A DNA stretch of 35,835 bases from Alcanivoracaceae bacterium (lineage in GTDB: Bacteria > Pseudomonadota > Gammaproteobacteria > Pseudomonadales > Alcanivoracaceae): NCBI GenBank assembly GCA_002706085.1, contig PAJO01000026.1, forward strand, positions 82,831 through 118,665, given 5' to 3'. The position numbers were made by a program, and so were the translations under genes. Below the pieces are notes generated by a model. It was given only the letters and a program-made list of their open reading frames with translations. It did not search any database and was not told the DNA's origin. Of the stretch, positions 1 to 8,777 are shown piece after piece. Positions within the stretch are counted from its first letter, which is position 1, and the number at the start of each line of letters is the position of its first letter.

Positions 1-333
1 GCGCTCAAGCAGTACGACCTGAGCGGCCTGCCACACCTGAATGGCCCTGAACAACGGCTGGAGGAAGTCATGGCTTTCTATCACAGCATGGGCAAGATGC
101 TGGCGGATGTGGATCTGGGCATTCGCAGTATGGACGTCAACGCACGACTGACCGCGCGGCTGACGCTGGATAATGACATGCAACTGGTGGTCGACCGTGA
201 GCAGTACACCACCAAACTTCGCCGCTTTGTGCGGCTTTATCGGGGTGTGCTGAGCACGGACAGTCGCCGCGTCACCCGCGTGGATCTGCGTTATGCAGAT
301 GGCATGGCGGTGACCTGGGGCGAGCAGAGTTAG
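1..333 (+). CDS. ftsQ: Cell division protein FtsQ, C-terminal part (5' end cut by window)
   Basis: The reading frame is open from base 1 and ends at TAG 331-333, giving the last 110 residues of a bitopic division protein. FtsQ links the FtsB/FtsL pair to the rest of the divisome in the periplasm. What is visible is the distal beta domain: a LSGLPHLNGPE stretch like the FtsQ 'LP.L.GP' motif near the start, then a stretch ending in RVDLRYADGMAVTW, which matches the family's 'D.R...G.av.W' ending. FtsA begins 12 bases after the stop, the usual ftsQ-ftsA arrangement of the dcw cluster, so the two are almost certainly cotranscribed. The internal ATG at 70 lies inside the domain and is not the start. 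The N-terminal membrane anchor and POTRA domain are outside the window. Confidence 0.88.
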   Translation, partial: ALKQYDLSGLPHLNGPEQRLEEVMAFYHSMGKMLADVDLGIRSMDVNARLTARLTLDNDMQLVVDREQYTTKLRRFVRLYRGVLSTDSRRVTRVDLRYADGMAVTWGEQS

Positions 334-345
334 GAGTTAGGTGAC

Positions 346-1581
346 ATGGCAACAGAAACGGAAAACATGATTGTCGGTCTCGACATTGGCACCTCCAAGG
401 TGGTGGCCATCGTCGGGCAGACATCTGCCGATGGCACCATGGAAATCGTCGGCATTGGCTCACAGCCCTCTCGCGGCATGAAGAAAGGCGTGGTGGTGGA
501 TATCGAGGCCACGGTGCGCTCCATTCAGCGCGCGGTCGAAGAAGCAGAGCTGATGGCGGGCTGTCACATTCACACTGTCTACGCAGGTATTGCCGGCTCT
601 CATGTGCGAAGCCTCAACTCCCACGGCATTGTCGCCATTCGTGATCGTGAGGTCGCCCAGGCTGATATCGACCGGGTCATTGATGCCGCCCAGGCGGTAG
701 CGATTCCGGCCGACCAGAAGACCCTGCATGTGCTGCCACAGGAATATGTGGTGGACAATCAGGAAGGTGTCCGTGAGCCCATTGGCATGAGTGGCGTGCG
801 TCTTGAAGCCAAGGTGCATCTGGTTACCTGTGCGGTTAATGCGGCCCAGAACATCGAGAAGTGTGTGCGTCGCTGCAATCTGGAAGTGGACGACATCATT
901 CTCGAGCAGCTGGCCAGTGCCCATGCGGTGCTGACGGAAGATGAGCGTGAGCTGGGTGTCTGTATTGTGGATATCGGCGGTGGCACCACAGACATTGCCA
1001 TCTTCACCGAAGGGGCGATTCGTCATACCGCCAATATTCCGATTGCCGGTGACCAGGTGACCAACGATATCGCCATGGCCCTGCGTACCCCCAAGCAGCA
1101 TGCCGACGAAATCAAGATCAAGTACGCCTGCGCGCTGACCCAACTGGCCGGTGCCGACGAGACCATCAAGGTGCCCAGCGTTGGCGATCGTCCACCGCGG
1201 ACCCTCAGCCGCCAGAATCTGGCCGAAGTGGTCGAGCCTCGTTACGACGAGTTGTTCACGCTGGTGCAGGCGGAAATTCGCCGCTCCGGTTTTGAGGACC
1301 TGATCCCGGGCGGCATCGTGCTCACCGGTGGCTCTTCCAAGATCGAAGGTGCGGTAGATCTGGCAGAAGAAATTTTCCATATGCCGGTACGCCTGGGGGC
1401 GCCCCAGGGGATCGCCGGGCTCACCGATGTGGTGCGTAACCCGATCTATTCCACGGCGGTGGGCCTGTTGCTGTACGGCCAGCGTATGGAAAAAGACGGT
1501 GGCAGTGCTCGCGCCCAGGCCGGTGGCGGGCAGGTGGACTGGATGGAGCGCTTCAAGAACTGGTTCAAGGGTAACTTTTAG
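346..1581 (+). CDS. ftsA: Cell division protein FtsA
   Basis: This is the actin-like ATPase that tethers FtsZ filaments to the inner membrane and recruits later divisome proteins. The 411-residue length is normal for gammaproteobacteria. The N-terminus carries the phosphate-binding motif GLDIGTSKV (about residues 11-19). A second actin-type signature, VDIGGGTTDIAIF, lies near residue 206, and GGIVLTGGSS marks the C-terminal subdomain. The last 12 residues (MERFKNWFKGNF) form the amphipathic membrane-targeting helix typical of FtsA. The start at 346 is supported by AGGAG at 332-336, 9 bases upstream; the ATG at 367 would remove residues before the first motif. The gene follows ftsQ by 12 bases and precedes ftsZ by 221 bases of repeat-bearing spacer. 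Confidence 0.97.
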   Translation: MATETENMIVGLDIGTSKVVAIVGQTSADGTMEIVGIGSQPSRGMKKGVVVDIEATVRSIQRAVEEAELMAGCHIHTVYAGIAGSHVRSLNSHGIVAIRDREVAQADIDRVIDAAQAVAIPADQKTLHVLPQEYVVDNQEGVREPIGMSGVRLEAKVHLVTCAVNAAQNIEKCVRRCNLEVDDIILEQLASAHAVLTEDERELGVCIVDIGGGTTDIAIFTEGAIRHTANIPIAGDQVTNDIAMALRTPKQHADEIKIKYACALTQLAGADETIKVPSVGDRPPRTLSRQNLAEVVEPRYDELFTLVQAEIRRSGFEDLIPGGIVLTGGSSKIEGAVDLAEEIFHMPVRLGAPQGIAGLTDVVRNPIYSTAVGLLLYGQRMEKDGGSARAQAGGGQVDWMERFKNWFKGNF

Positions 1582-1621
1582 CGCGTCCGGGTGGCGGAAA
1601 GGTTTTCGCGCCTGGAGACGG

Positions 1622-1701
1622 GTCGGACGTCTGAAGTCGGAGGTCTGACGCGGTAGAACAGAACGGTTTTCGCGTCTGACGTCAGACATCCGGCGTCAGA
1701 C
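1622..1701. repeat. Two four-unit GTCNGAC heptanucleotide modules between ftsA and ftsZ
   Basis: In the 221-base ftsA-ftsZ spacer, four consecutive 7-mers run from 1622 to 1649 (GTCGGAC, GTCTGAA, GTCGGAG, GTCTGAC). Four more run from 1674 to 1701 (GTCTGAC, GTCAGAC, ATCCGGC, GTCAGAC). The first two units of the second module form a perfect 14-bp palindrome, GTCTGACGTCAGAC. The same second-module order recurs at 22454-22481. No gene is seen in the spacer. The ftsZ ribosome-binding site (GGGAG, 1792-1796) lies beyond the repeats, so the array probably sits in the ftsZ leader or between separate transcripts. Confidence 0.8.
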
Positions 1702-1802
1702 CTGATGAGCGCAAGCGGCGGTTCCGGGCCGCGGTAACACCACCGGAACATTCGACGTGACGTTATGAAGTAAACAGGGAAGCAACAAACGGGAGATCAA
1801 CC

Positions 1803-2969
1803 ATGCAATTCAAACTGGAAGACAGCGTGCCCCATGGCGCGGTAATCAAAGTGGTAGGTGTCGGTGGTGGCGGCGGTAATGCCGTGGACCACATGGTGCG
1901 CTCCGGTGTTGAGGGGGTGGATTTCATCTGCGCCAACACCGATGCACAGGCCCTGCGTAATGCTCAAGCCAAGACCGTGATTCAGCTGGGAAGCCAGGTG
2001 ACCAAGGGTCTGGGTGCGGGTGCTAACCCCGAAATCGGTCGTCAGTCTGCGCTGGAAGACCGCGATCGCATTGCCGAACTGCTGGACGGTGCCGATATGG
2101 TCTTTGTGACCGCTGGCATGGGCGGCGGTACGGGTACCGGTGCCGCTCCGGTCGTGGCGGAAATCGCCAAGGAGCTGGGTATCCTCACCGTGGCGGTTGT
2201 GACCAAGCCGTTCCCCTTCGAAGGCAAGAAGCGCATGCGCTCTGCGCAGGAAGGGATCGAGGAGCTCAAGGAGCATGTTCACTCCCTGATCACCATCCCC
2301 AACGAAAAACTGCAGTCTGTTCTGGGTGGTTCCACCAGCCTGCTGGATGCCTTCAAGGCGGCCAACGACGTACTCCAGGGTGCGGTGAAAGGGATTGCCG
2401 ATCTGATCGTGCGTCCGGGGATGATCAACGTGGATTTCGCCGACGTTCGCACAGTAATGAGCGAGCTGGGTACGGCGATGATGGGCTCCGGTACCGCCAG
2501 TGGCGAGGAACGTGCAGCCGATGCAGCCCGTGCGGCCATTTCCAGCCCGCTGCTGGAAGATGTGGACCTGCGCGGCGCCCGTGGCATTCTGGTCAACATC
2601 ACCGCTAACGAATCCATCGCGCTGGACGAGTTCTCTGAAGTGGGCGAGATCGTTAGTGAGCTGGCCGGTGAAGATGCCAACGTGATCATCGGTACCGCGA
2701 TCGACCCGGATATGGGCGATAACATCAGTGTGACTGTCGTCGCCACCGGTCTGGGTGCTGCCCAGCAGGAACTAAAAGTGGTGCGTGGCCGTCAGACCCC
2801 TGTCGCCGCTGATGGTCGGGTGGACTACAGTGATCTGGATCGTCCCGCTGTGGAGCGCAAACGCGCCGCTCAGCAGGCAGCCAGCGGGCGTGGCCAGCAG
2901 GCGGTAAACACCGCGGAAGATCTGGATTTCATTGATATTCCGACCTTCCTGCGTCGTCAGGCCGACTAA
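1803..2969 (+). CDS. ftsZ: Cell division protein FtsZ
   Basis: This is the tubulin-like GTPase that assembles the cytokinetic Z ring at midcell. The 388-residue length is typical. The N-terminal nucleotide-binding glycine loop ([14 protein letters not shown]) starts near residue 18, and the tubulin signature [16 protein letters not shown] lies near residue 106. A variable linker rich in Gln, Arg and Ala follows about residue 325. The C-terminal conserved peptide [11 protein letters not shown], which binds FtsA, ZipA and other partners, closes the protein. The ATG is preceded by GGGAG at 1792-1796. It lies downstream of ftsA on the same strand, but the 221-base spacer with heptad repeats is longer than usual, so extra promoter activity there is possible though not demonstrated. 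Confidence 0.98.
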   Translation: MQFKLEDSVPHGAVIKVVGVGGGGGNAVDHMVRSGVEGVDFICANTDAQALRNAQAKTVIQLGSQVTKGLGAGANPEIGRQSALEDRDRIAELLDGADMVFVTAGMGGGTGTGAAPVVAEIAKELGILTVAVVTKPFPFEGKKRMRSAQEGIEELKEHVHSLITIPNEKLQSVLGGSTSLLDAFKAANDVLQGAVKGIADLIVRPGMINVDFADVRTVMSELGTAMMGSGTASGEERAADAARAAISSPLLEDVDLRGARGILVNITANESIALDEFSEVGEIVSELAGEDANVIIGTAIDPDMGDNISVTVVATGLGAAQQELKVVRGRQTPVAADGRVDYSDLDRPAVERKRAAQQAASGRGQQAVNTAEDLDFIDIPTFLRRQAD

Positions 2970-2982
2970 CGGTCTGGCGGCA

Positions 2983-3013
2983 TTGGTGCAAAATCAGGGA
3001 GTTGCAGTATAAT
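2983..3013 (+). promoter_or_regulatory. Candidate sigma-70 promoter for lpxC
   Basis: A perfect -10 hexamer TATAAT (3008-3013) lies 65 bases before the lpxC ATG. TTGGTG (2983-2988) is the best -35 candidate, with a long 19-base spacer. It falls in the ftsZ-lpxC gap, where lpxC is often separately transcribed in gammaproteobacteria. The -10 is convincing and the -35 is weak. Confidence 0.5.
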
Positions 3014-3078
3014 TGCGCCCTAATTTTGTGTTGAGGAAAGCGGTATCCCGAGGATACCCGCAGCTGTGTGACAGACAG

Positions 3079-3993
3079 ATGATCAGACAACGAACACTGA
3101 AAAACGTGATCCGCGCGACTGGCGTGGGCCTTCACACCGGCGAAAAGGTTTATATGACCGTGCGCCCGGCACCGGTAGACACCGGTATCGTGTTCCGGCG
3201 TGTGGACCTGGAGCCGGTGGTGGAGATCAAGGCCGCCGCCGATGCGGTGGGCGAAACCACTCTCTCATCCACCCTGGTTCAGGATGGCGTGAAAGTCGGT
3301 ACTGTGGAGCATTTCCTGTCCGCCATGGCGGGCCTGGGCATTGATAATGCCTTTGTGGAACTCTCCGCACCGGAAATGCCGATCATGGATGGCAGTGCCG
3401 GTCCGTTCGTCTTCCTGCTGCAGTCAGCCGGTATCAAGGAACAGGAAGCCGCCAAGAAGTTTATCCGCATCAAGAAGGAAGTGACGGTGCGGGAAGGGGA
3501 CAAAACGGCAACGTTCGTGCCCTTTGATGGCTTCAAGGTGACTTTCTCCATCGAATTCGATCACCCGGTATTTGAAGACCGAAACCAGGTGTCCAGCATC
3601 GATTTCTCCACGACCTCGTTCGTGAAAGAAGTGGCGCGGGCCCGAACGTTCGGTTTCATGCGGGATATCGAGTTCCTGCGCAGCCAGAACCTGGCGCTGG
3701 GCGGCAGCGTAGACAACGCGATTGTGGTGGATGAATACCGGATCCTTAACGAGGACGGCCTGCGTTACGAGGACGAATTCGTCAAGCACAAGATGCTGGA
3801 TGCCATTGGCGATCTGTATCTGCTGGGGCACAGCCTGATTGGCGAGTTCATTGGTCACAAGTCCGGCCATGCCCTCAACAACGCGCTACTGCGGGAAATT
3901 CTCCGTCAGGAGGACTCCTATGAGGTGGTCACTTTCGAAGATGCCACCGACGCACCTGTCTCTTACATGCGACCGGTGCTGGCAGCCGAATAA
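3079..3993 (+). CDS. lpxC: UDP-3-O-acyl-N-acetylglucosamine deacetylase LpxC
   Basis: This cytosolic zinc amidase catalyses the first committed step of lipid A synthesis. The ATG at 3079 gives 304 residues starting [19 protein letters not shown], the conserved family N-terminus. An in-frame TTG 66 bases earlier would add 22 residues unlike the family and overlaps the -10 element. Zinc-site residues are visible: His78 in the VEHF motif and the HxxxD-type segment [21 protein letters not shown] near residues 228-248. The gene is the last plus-strand member before a convergent dciA, and a weak hairpin follows its stop. In enterobacteria LpxC level is set by proteolysis; nothing in this sequence addresses that. 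Confidence 0.97.
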   Translation: MIRQRTLKNVIRATGVGLHTGEKVYMTVRPAPVDTGIVFRRVDLEPVVEIKAAADAVGETTLSSTLVQDGVKVGTVEHFLSAMAGLGIDNAFVELSAPEMPIMDGSAGPFVFLLQSAGIKEQEAAKKFIRIKKEVTVREGDKTATFVPFDGFKVTFSIEFDHPVFEDRNQVSSIDFSTTSFVKEVARARTFGFMRDIEFLRSQNLALGGSVDNAIVVDEYRILNEDGLRYEDEFVKHKMLDAIGDLYLLGHSLIGEFIGHKSGHALNNALLREILRQEDSYEVVTFEDATDAPVSYMRPVLAAE

Positions 3994-4018
3994 GGCCGCC
4001 ACACGTCGAAGCCCTGTG

Positions 4019-4050
4019 ACCAGCCGGCGGTTCTCCCGCCGCTGGCTGGT
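4019..4050 (+). terminator. Imperfect hairpin after lpxC
   Basis: ACCAGC (4019-4024) pairs with GCTGGT (4045-4050), and CGGCGG (4025-4030) with CCGCCG (4036-4041), leaving a 3-base bulge. No T-tract follows, so intrinsic termination is uncertain. The rest of the 200-base gap to dciA shows no gene. Confidence 0.3.
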
Positions 4051-4194
4051 ACCCTTCGGGCCTCTCTCCGGTATGTCGGAGGTTCTTTACCCGCAACGAC
4101 GGGAGCGCGATTTCAGCGCATCGACCCTCACCATTTACACGGTGACAGCATTTTTCAAACGGACGTGAGCCTGGATCGCGAGTTTAATGGCGGT

Positions 4195-4647
4195 TTATTC
4201 GCTTTCTCCGCGGCTGGCCAGGCGCTCCAGTGATGCCTTTAGGCCGTCATCCTCGATATTGTCAGCCAAAGCCTGAATGTGCCGGGCACTTTCCTGGCTA
4301 AGCTTGGGTATGTTGGCACGCGCCTTGCCTGCATAAGCGTTGGCAGAAAGCCCTGGCTGACGTTTGCCACCCACGACGATCTTTACCTGTTCGCCGGGTA
4401 GTGCCTGCTGGAGTCGGGGCAGATGGAAACGCAACAGCTGGGCGGTAGCGCTGGTTTCCACCAGCGCTAGCCAGCGTTGTTGATCCCGGATCAGCGTCAC
4501 CCGCTCGCGCAGGGCGGGGGGCAGGCAATCGAGCGGGTTTTGCTCGGCCTGGGAGGGTGACTTTCTTGCCTCTCGCATCAGTGCTGACAGGGTGGCGTTA
4601 CCGCTGAGCAGTGAGAGGAGGGCTTTGGGCGAAGTTGTCTTGCTCAT
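4195..4647 (-). CDS. dciA: DciA-like (DUF721) DnaB helicase loader
   Basis: This is a 150-residue protein with the DUF721/DciA look: a short N-terminal helix region, then LPPALRERVTLIRDQQRWLALVETSATAQLLRFHLPRLQQAL, which resembles the family's KH-like fold where the nascent domain contacts DnaB. DciA proteins load the replicative helicase in bacteria lacking DnaC or DnaI. The C-terminal third (after about residue 95) is low-complexity and probably disordered. Position is supportive: from memory, a DUF721 gene lies between lpxC and secA in pseudomonads. It is convergent with lpxC and divergent from the M23 peptidase gene. The start is ATG at 4645-4647. The family call rests on pattern similarity and context. 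Confidence 0.75.
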   Translation of the reverse strand: MSKTTSPKALLSLLSGNATLSALMREARKSPSQAEQNPLDCLPPALRERVTLIRDQQRWLALVETSATAQLLRFHLPRLQQALPGEQVKIVVGGKRQPGLSANAYAGKARANIPKLSQESARHIQALADNIEDDGLKASLERLASRGESE

Positions 4648-4759
4648 GGCTTTTACTTAGACTAGCCTGCCAATTGTAAAAAAGATTATAAAGAGTTGGG
4701 CGTAACTATTTGAATTTAGTCGAAATAAGCGGCTTTTTACCGGTGCGTTACACGAATTT
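4648..4759. promoter_or_regulatory. AT-rich divergent spacer, presumed promoters for dciA and the M23 gene
   Basis: This 112-base gap between two divergent genes is clearly more AT-rich than its surroundings. It contains runs such as TTGTAAAAAAGATTATAAAG near 4674-4693, where a TTGTAA and a TATAAA can be seen, though not at ideal spacing. No start site can be fixed by eye. Confidence 0.3.
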
Positions 4760-5692
4760 ATGAATATCATAGTCCTTAACAGCAAGCGCGGCCATTCGCG
4801 TACCCTGCCTGTCCCCCGCCATTGGCCGTGGATGTTGGCTGGGGTGTTTCTGCTGTTACCGGTACTGGTGGCAGTGGGCACTTACCAACTCATCTATCAT
4901 GTCAGCGATCAGCCCGAATTCACCCCGGTGATGACCGAGCGTTTTGCCGAACAGCTCCATGAGCAACAGCTCGCGCTGGCGGATCTGGATCAGCTGAGTC
5001 AGGAGCAGTTTCGCGCCCTGACCCTGAAACTGGCCCAGGCCCAGGCGCGGCTGGTGCGTCTCGATGCGCTGGGCGAGCGGCTTGTAGAAGTGGCCGATGT
5101 GGGCAGCGACGAGTTCGATTTCAGTACCATCCCCGGGCTGGGTGGTCCGGAGTCTGCGGATGAAGGTGCCAGCTATGAGCTGCCTTCCTTTATGGAAGCT
5201 GTGGACCAGATGACGGCCACGCTGGAGCGTCGCGAACGTCAGTTGGAGATCCTGGAAGATCTGCTCGCCGACAAGCAGATTGAGGACCAGACCTGGTTGT
5301 CCGGGCGCCCGCTCAGTAAAGGCTGGATGTCGAGCCGCTTCGGCCGCCGCTCTGATCCGTTCACAGGCCGTGTGGCTTGGCACAAAGGGGTAGACTTTGC
5401 CGGTAAGGAAGGCACGCCGATCATCGCGACGGGTTCCGGGGTGGTGACTTTCTCCGGAGAGCGCTCAGGCTATGGCAAGCTCGTTGAAATCAACCATGGC
5501 AACGGGATTACGACTCGCTATGGACATGCGGTCGAGTTGCTGGTCGAGTCTGGTGACATTGTCAGAACCGGCGATACCATTGCCAAAGTCGGTAATTCCG
5601 GACGCTCTACTGGGCCACATGTGCATTATGAAGTGCTGAAAAACGGTGCCCAGGTGAATCCGCAACCCTACATTTACCGTGCAAGACGCTGA
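4760..5692 (+). CDS. Inner-membrane-anchored M23 (LytM-type) peptidase
   Basis: This 310-residue protein likely acts in the periplasm on peptidoglycan cross-links or regulates amidases. One membrane anchor is visible (about residues 23-47). A coiled-coil-prone region follows (about 58-112 and 143-175), and then a C-terminal LytM domain (about 190-305). The M23 zinc ligands are intact: His208 and Asp212 in the HKGVDFAG motif and His289 in HVHYEV, with His256 (RYGH) and His287 also present. An active enzyme is therefore more likely than a degenerate EnvC/NlpD-type activator. It sits just upstream of secA, with a strong terminator between them. From memory, pseudomonads carry a similar gene at this place; I assign no symbol. 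Confidence 0.88.
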   Translation: MNIIVLNSKRGHSRTLPVPRHWPWMLAGVFLLLPVLVAVGTYQLIYHVSDQPEFTPVMTERFAEQLHEQQLALADLDQLSQEQFRALTLKLAQAQARLVRLDALGERLVEVADVGSDEFDFSTIPGLGGPESADEGASYELPSFMEAVDQMTATLERRERQLEILEDLLADKQIEDQTWLSGRPLSKGWMSSRFGRRSDPFTGRVAWHKGVDFAGKEGTPIIATGSGVVTFSGERSGYGKLVEINHGNGITTRYGHAVELLVESGDIVRTGDTIAKVGNSGRSTGPHVHYEVLKNGAQVNPQPYIYRARR

Positions 5693-5702
5693 AACGACTG
5701 CG

Positions 5703-5729
5703 AAAACGGCCCCATCGGGGCCGTTTTTT
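5703..5729 (+). terminator. Intrinsic terminator after the M23 peptidase gene
   Basis: A perfect 7-bp GC stem CGGCCCC/GGGGCCG (5707-5713, 5717-5723) with an ATC loop is followed by six T residues and preceded by an A-run. It lies 10 bases after the stop codon, so secA is transcribed separately. Confidence 0.92.
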
Positions 5730-5840
5730 GTTGGCAGACCTTGATAACCGTGAATACCACCTTATCTCTCCAAACTATTGTGTTTAGAATGGCTCACCTT
5801 GTGGGTTTCTTTGCCTGAGTCCGTATCGCGCTCGTCTGCT

Positions 5841-5860
5841 GGAGCCATGCTTGCATGGCG
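5841..5860. repeat. Short REP-like hairpin (GCCATG-CTTG-CATGGC) upstream of secA
   Basis: GGAGCCATGCTTGCATGGCG contains a 6-bp stem (5844-5849 with 5854-5859) around a CTTG loop. The same core forms each arm of the 55-bp inverted repeat at 12193-12247. It lies 68 bases before the secA start, within its leader or promoter region. Confidence 0.65.
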
Positions 5861-5927
5861 AATCTTTCCGGCGGCTTTTTCCGGGACGTGACTTTGTGGC
5901 CTGACTGTTTACTGAATCGGACGTTTT

Positions 5928-8648
5928 ATGCTGGGTACCATCGTAAAAAAAATTATCGGCACCAAGAATGATCGCGAACTCAAGCGCATGGCGAAGCTGG
6001 TGGAAGCGATCAACAGTCATGGGGAGGCGTTGGCAAACCTGACCGACGGCGAGTTACAGCACAAAACGACGGAATTCCGTGACGCCTTCCAGCAAGGCAG
6101 GACCCTGGACGAGTTGCTGCCGGAAGCGTTTGCGGTGGTCCGTGAGGCATCGACCCGGGTCATGGGCATGCGTCACTTTGATGTACAGATGATGGGGGGG
6201 ATCTCCCTCCATGAAGGGCGTATTTCCGAAATGCGCACCGGTGAGGGTAAAACCCTGACTGCCACCCTGCCAGCGTATCTGAACGCCTTGTCCGGTGACG
6301 GGGTTCATGTGGTGACGGTGAATGATTACCTCGCCGAGCGGGATGCTAACTGGATGCGTCCTCTCTATGAGTTTTTGGGCCTGTCGGTAGGGGTGATCCT
6401 GTCCCAGCAGCCCTCCGAGCAGAAGCGTGCGGCCTACGGTTCGGATATTACCTACGGCACCAACAACGAATACGGGTTCGATTACCTGCGTGACAATATG
6501 GCTTTCCGGCTGGAAGACCGGGTTCAGCGTGGGTTGAATTACGCCATTGTCGATGAGGTGGATTCCATTCTTATTGATGAAGCGCGTACTCCGCTGATCA
6601 TCTCCGGCCCGGCGTCGGATTCCTCCGAGCTGTACATGGCCATCAACAAGTTGATGCCAAACCTGAAAGGGCAGACCGAGGAAGACGAAGGCGATTATTT
6701 CGTCGATGAGAAACAGCGGCAGGTGGAACTGACCGAAGATGGGCATCAGAAGATCGAAGCCCTGTTGGTCAGCAATGGCCTTTTGGAAGAAGGCGAGAGC
6801 CTTTACGCAGCCCATAATCTGGCCCTGCTGCACCATGTGCATGCGGCACTGAAAGCCCATGCCTTGTTCCATGTCGACCGGGACTACATCGTTCAGGGCG
6901 GCCAGATTGTGATTGTGGACGAGCATACAGGCCGTACCATGCCAGGCCGCCGCTGGTCAGAGGGTATTCATCAGGCGATCGAAGCCAAGGAAGGGGTAAA
7001 CATTCAGCAGGAAAACCAGACGCTGGCGTCCACCACCTTCCAGAACTACTTCCGTTTGTATAACAAGCTGGGCGGCATGACCGGTACGGCAGATACCGAA
7101 GCGCTGGAATTCCGCCAGATTTACGGCATGGATGTGGTGGTTATCCCCACCAACAAGCCGATGGTGCGGGTGGATGCCAATGACCTGGTGTATCTGAGCC
7201 TGCAGGAAAAATTCGACGCCATCGTTGAGGAGATCAAAACGGCGGTAGAGAAAGGTGCACCAGTGCTGGTGGGCACTGCCACGATTGAGGCCTCGGAGTA
7301 TCTCTCCAAGCGGCTCAAGCAGGACAAGATTCATCACGAAGTTCTTAACGCCAAGTTCCACCAGCGTGAAGCCCAGATTATTGCCCAGGCGGGCCGCCCT
7401 GGTGCGGTGACGATCGCCACCAACATGGCTGGCCGGGGTACCGACATCATGCTTGGGGGCAACCCGGAAGAGCAGATCAAGCACATGGATGAGCCGTCCG
7501 AGTCCCAGGCTGAAAAGATCCGTGCAGAGTGGCAGGCCAACCATGACAAGGTGATGGAAGCAGGTGGTCTGCACATCATTGGCACCGAGCGTCATGAATC
7601 CCGCCGTATCGATAATCAGCTGCGCGGGCGTGCTGGCCGTCAGGGTGATCCGGGTTACACCCGTTTCTTCCTGTCCATGGAAGATGACCTGATGCGTATC
7701 TTCGCCTCGGACCGCATCCGCGGCATGATGCGTTCGCTGGGCCTGGAAAACGGTGAAGCCATTGAGCACCGCTGGGTGACGCGTGCAATCGAAAATGCGC
7801 AGCGTAAAGTGGAAGGTCGCAACTTTGACATCCGCAAAAATCTGCTGGAATACGACGATGTGGCCAACGATCAGCGTCAGGTTATTTACAGCCAGCGTGA
7901 CCAGATTCTCGAGACGGATGACCTGACCAACTCCGTGAAAGGCATCCGTTACGATGTGGTTCAGGAAGTGGTGCACAATTATATGGCGCCGGGCTCCGTG
8001 GAGGATCAGTGGGACATCCCTGGTCTCGAAAAAATGCTCGAAGCCGAATTCCAGAGTCATGCACCGGTCGGCCAATGGTTGAATGAGGACAACCAGCTCC
8101 ATATCGATGGGGTGGTCGAGAAGCTGGTGGAGAATCTGGAAGAGGACTATGAACGTAAAGCGGCGGAGATCGGCGTCGAGGACTTGCGTCGTATCGAAAA
8201 GCATCTAATGCTGCAGATTCTGGATCGGCACTGGAAAGAACATCTGGCCAGCATGGATCACTTGCGTCAGGGGATTCATTTGCGCGGTTACGCCCAGAAG
8301 AATCCCAAGCAGGAGTACAAGAAAGAAGCGTTTGAGCTCTTCCAGACCCTGCTAAACCAGATTCAGCACGAGCTGATTCGCGTGTTACACAGTTTCCAGG
8401 TGCGCCGTGATGATGAGCTGGAACGTATGGAGCAGCAGCGCCAGGAAGAGGCCCAGCGTCAGGCAGAAAAAATGAAAATGCAGGCGGTGGCCGAGCCGGG
8501 TACTGATGGAACGGCCGGGGCCGCGGGTGAGGGCGAGGCCCAGCAACCCAAAACCGTCGTCCGTGACGGTCGCAAGGTAGGTCGTAACGAGCCGTGCCCC
8601 TGCGGGTCTGGCAAGAAATACAAGCAGTGTCACGGCAGGATTGAATAA
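5928..8648 (+). CDS. secA: Preprotein translocase ATPase SecA
   Basis: This is the motor ATPase that drives unfolded preproteins through SecYEG. The 906-residue length is normal. The Walker A motif RTGEGKT lies near residue 103. The DEAD-type Walker [22 protein letters not shown] starts near residue 207, and helicase motifs [12 protein letters not shown] and [13 protein letters not shown] mark the second nucleotide-binding fold. The C-terminal tail carries a Gln/Glu-rich linker, then the zinc-binding, SecB-contacting motif [17 protein letters not shown]. The start matches the family ([19 protein letters not shown]). No secM-like gene precedes it; the upstream 235 bases hold only a terminator and a REP-like hairpin, so the E. 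coli SecM arrest mechanism is not seen here. A terminator bracketed by heptad repeats follows. Confidence 0.98.
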   Translation: MLGTIVKKIIGTKNDRELKRMAKLVEAINSHGEALANLTDGELQHKTTEFRDAFQQGRTLDELLPEAFAVVREASTRVMGMRHFDVQMMGGISLHEGRISEMRTGEGKTLTATLPAYLNALSGDGVHVVTVNDYLAERDANWMRPLYEFLGLSVGVILSQQPSEQKRAAYGSDITYGTNNEYGFDYLRDNMAFRLEDRVQRGLNYAIVDEVDSILIDEARTPLIISGPASDSSELYMAINKLMPNLKGQTEEDEGDYFVDEKQRQVELTEDGHQKIEALLVSNGLLEEGESLYAAHNLALLHHVHAALKAHALFHVDRDYIVQGGQIVIVDEHTGRTMPGRRWSEGIHQAIEAKEGVNIQQENQTLASTTFQNYFRLYNKLGGMTGTADTEALEFRQIYGMDVVVIPTNKPMVRVDANDLVYLSLQEKFDAIVEEIKTAVEKGAPVLVGTATIEASEYLSKRLKQDKIHHEVLNAKFHQREAQIIAQAGRPGAVTIATNMAGRGTDIMLGGNPEEQIKHMDEPSESQAEKIRAEWQANHDKVMEAGGLHIIGTERHESRRIDNQLRGRAGRQGDPGYTRFFLSMEDDLMRIFASDRIRGMMRSLGLENGEAIEHRWVTRAIENAQRKVEGRNFDIRKNLLEYDDVANDQRQVIYSQRDQILETDDLTNSVKGIRYDVVQEVVHNYMAPGSVEDQWDIPGLEKMLEAEFQSHAPVGQWLNEDNQLHIDGVVEKLVENLEEDYERKAAEIGVEDLRRIEKHLMLQILDRHWKEHLASMDHLRQGIHLRGYAQKNPKQEYKKEAFELFQTLLNQIQHELIRVLHSFQVRRDDELERMEQQRQEEAQRQAEKMKMQAVAEPGTDGTAGAAGEGEAQQPKTVVRDGRKVGRNEPCPCGSGKKYKQCHGRIE

Positions 8649-8651
8649 ATC

Positions 8652-8679
8652 AGCTTCGAGCTATGAGCTTTCAGCTGTG
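8652..8679. repeat. Four AGCTNNN heptads immediately after secA
   Basis: Starting four bases past the secA stop are AGCTTCG, AGCTATG, AGCTTTC and AGCTGTG. The AGCT core and the 7-base period are exact, while the other three positions differ in every unit. The array ends just before the secA terminator. Confidence 0.8.
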
Positions 8680-8688
8680 AGTAAAGAC

Positions 8689-8715
8689 AAAAGCACCGGT
8701 AATGCCGGTGCTTTT
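8689..8715 (+). terminator. Intrinsic terminator of secA
   Basis: A perfect 11-bp stem AAAAGCACCGG/CCGGTGCTTTT (8689-8699, 8705-8715) with a 5-base loop is followed by more T-rich sequence. It separates secA from argJ and can read in both directions because of its A/T arms. Confidence 0.92.
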
Positions 8716-8732
8716 CTTTGTTTTGGTCTGGC

Positions 8733-8760
8733 AGCTGGAGGCTGGTAGCTCGCAGCTGTT
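8733..8760. repeat. Four AGCT-type heptads between the secA terminator and argJ
   Basis: AGCTGGA, GGCTGGT, AGCTCGC and AGCTGTT occur in strict 7-base phase. One unit has a changed core (GGCT). With 8652-8679 this brackets the secA terminator by similar modules on both sides. Confidence 0.65.
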
Positions 8761-8777
8761 TTTTTGAGGAAAGGGTT

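Noticed and set aside
460-1689. Long open frame (409 codons) on the minus strand opposite ftsA, with similar long antisense frames opposite secA (6957-8204), argJ/mutT (9204-10820), DUF1631 (25003-26295) and aceE (28002-29228, 29265-30602)
   Set aside because: Each lies wholly or largely antisense to a confidently identified gene, has no recognisable domain and is rich in His, Gln and Arg, the usual signature of reverse-frame reading of GC-rich genes.
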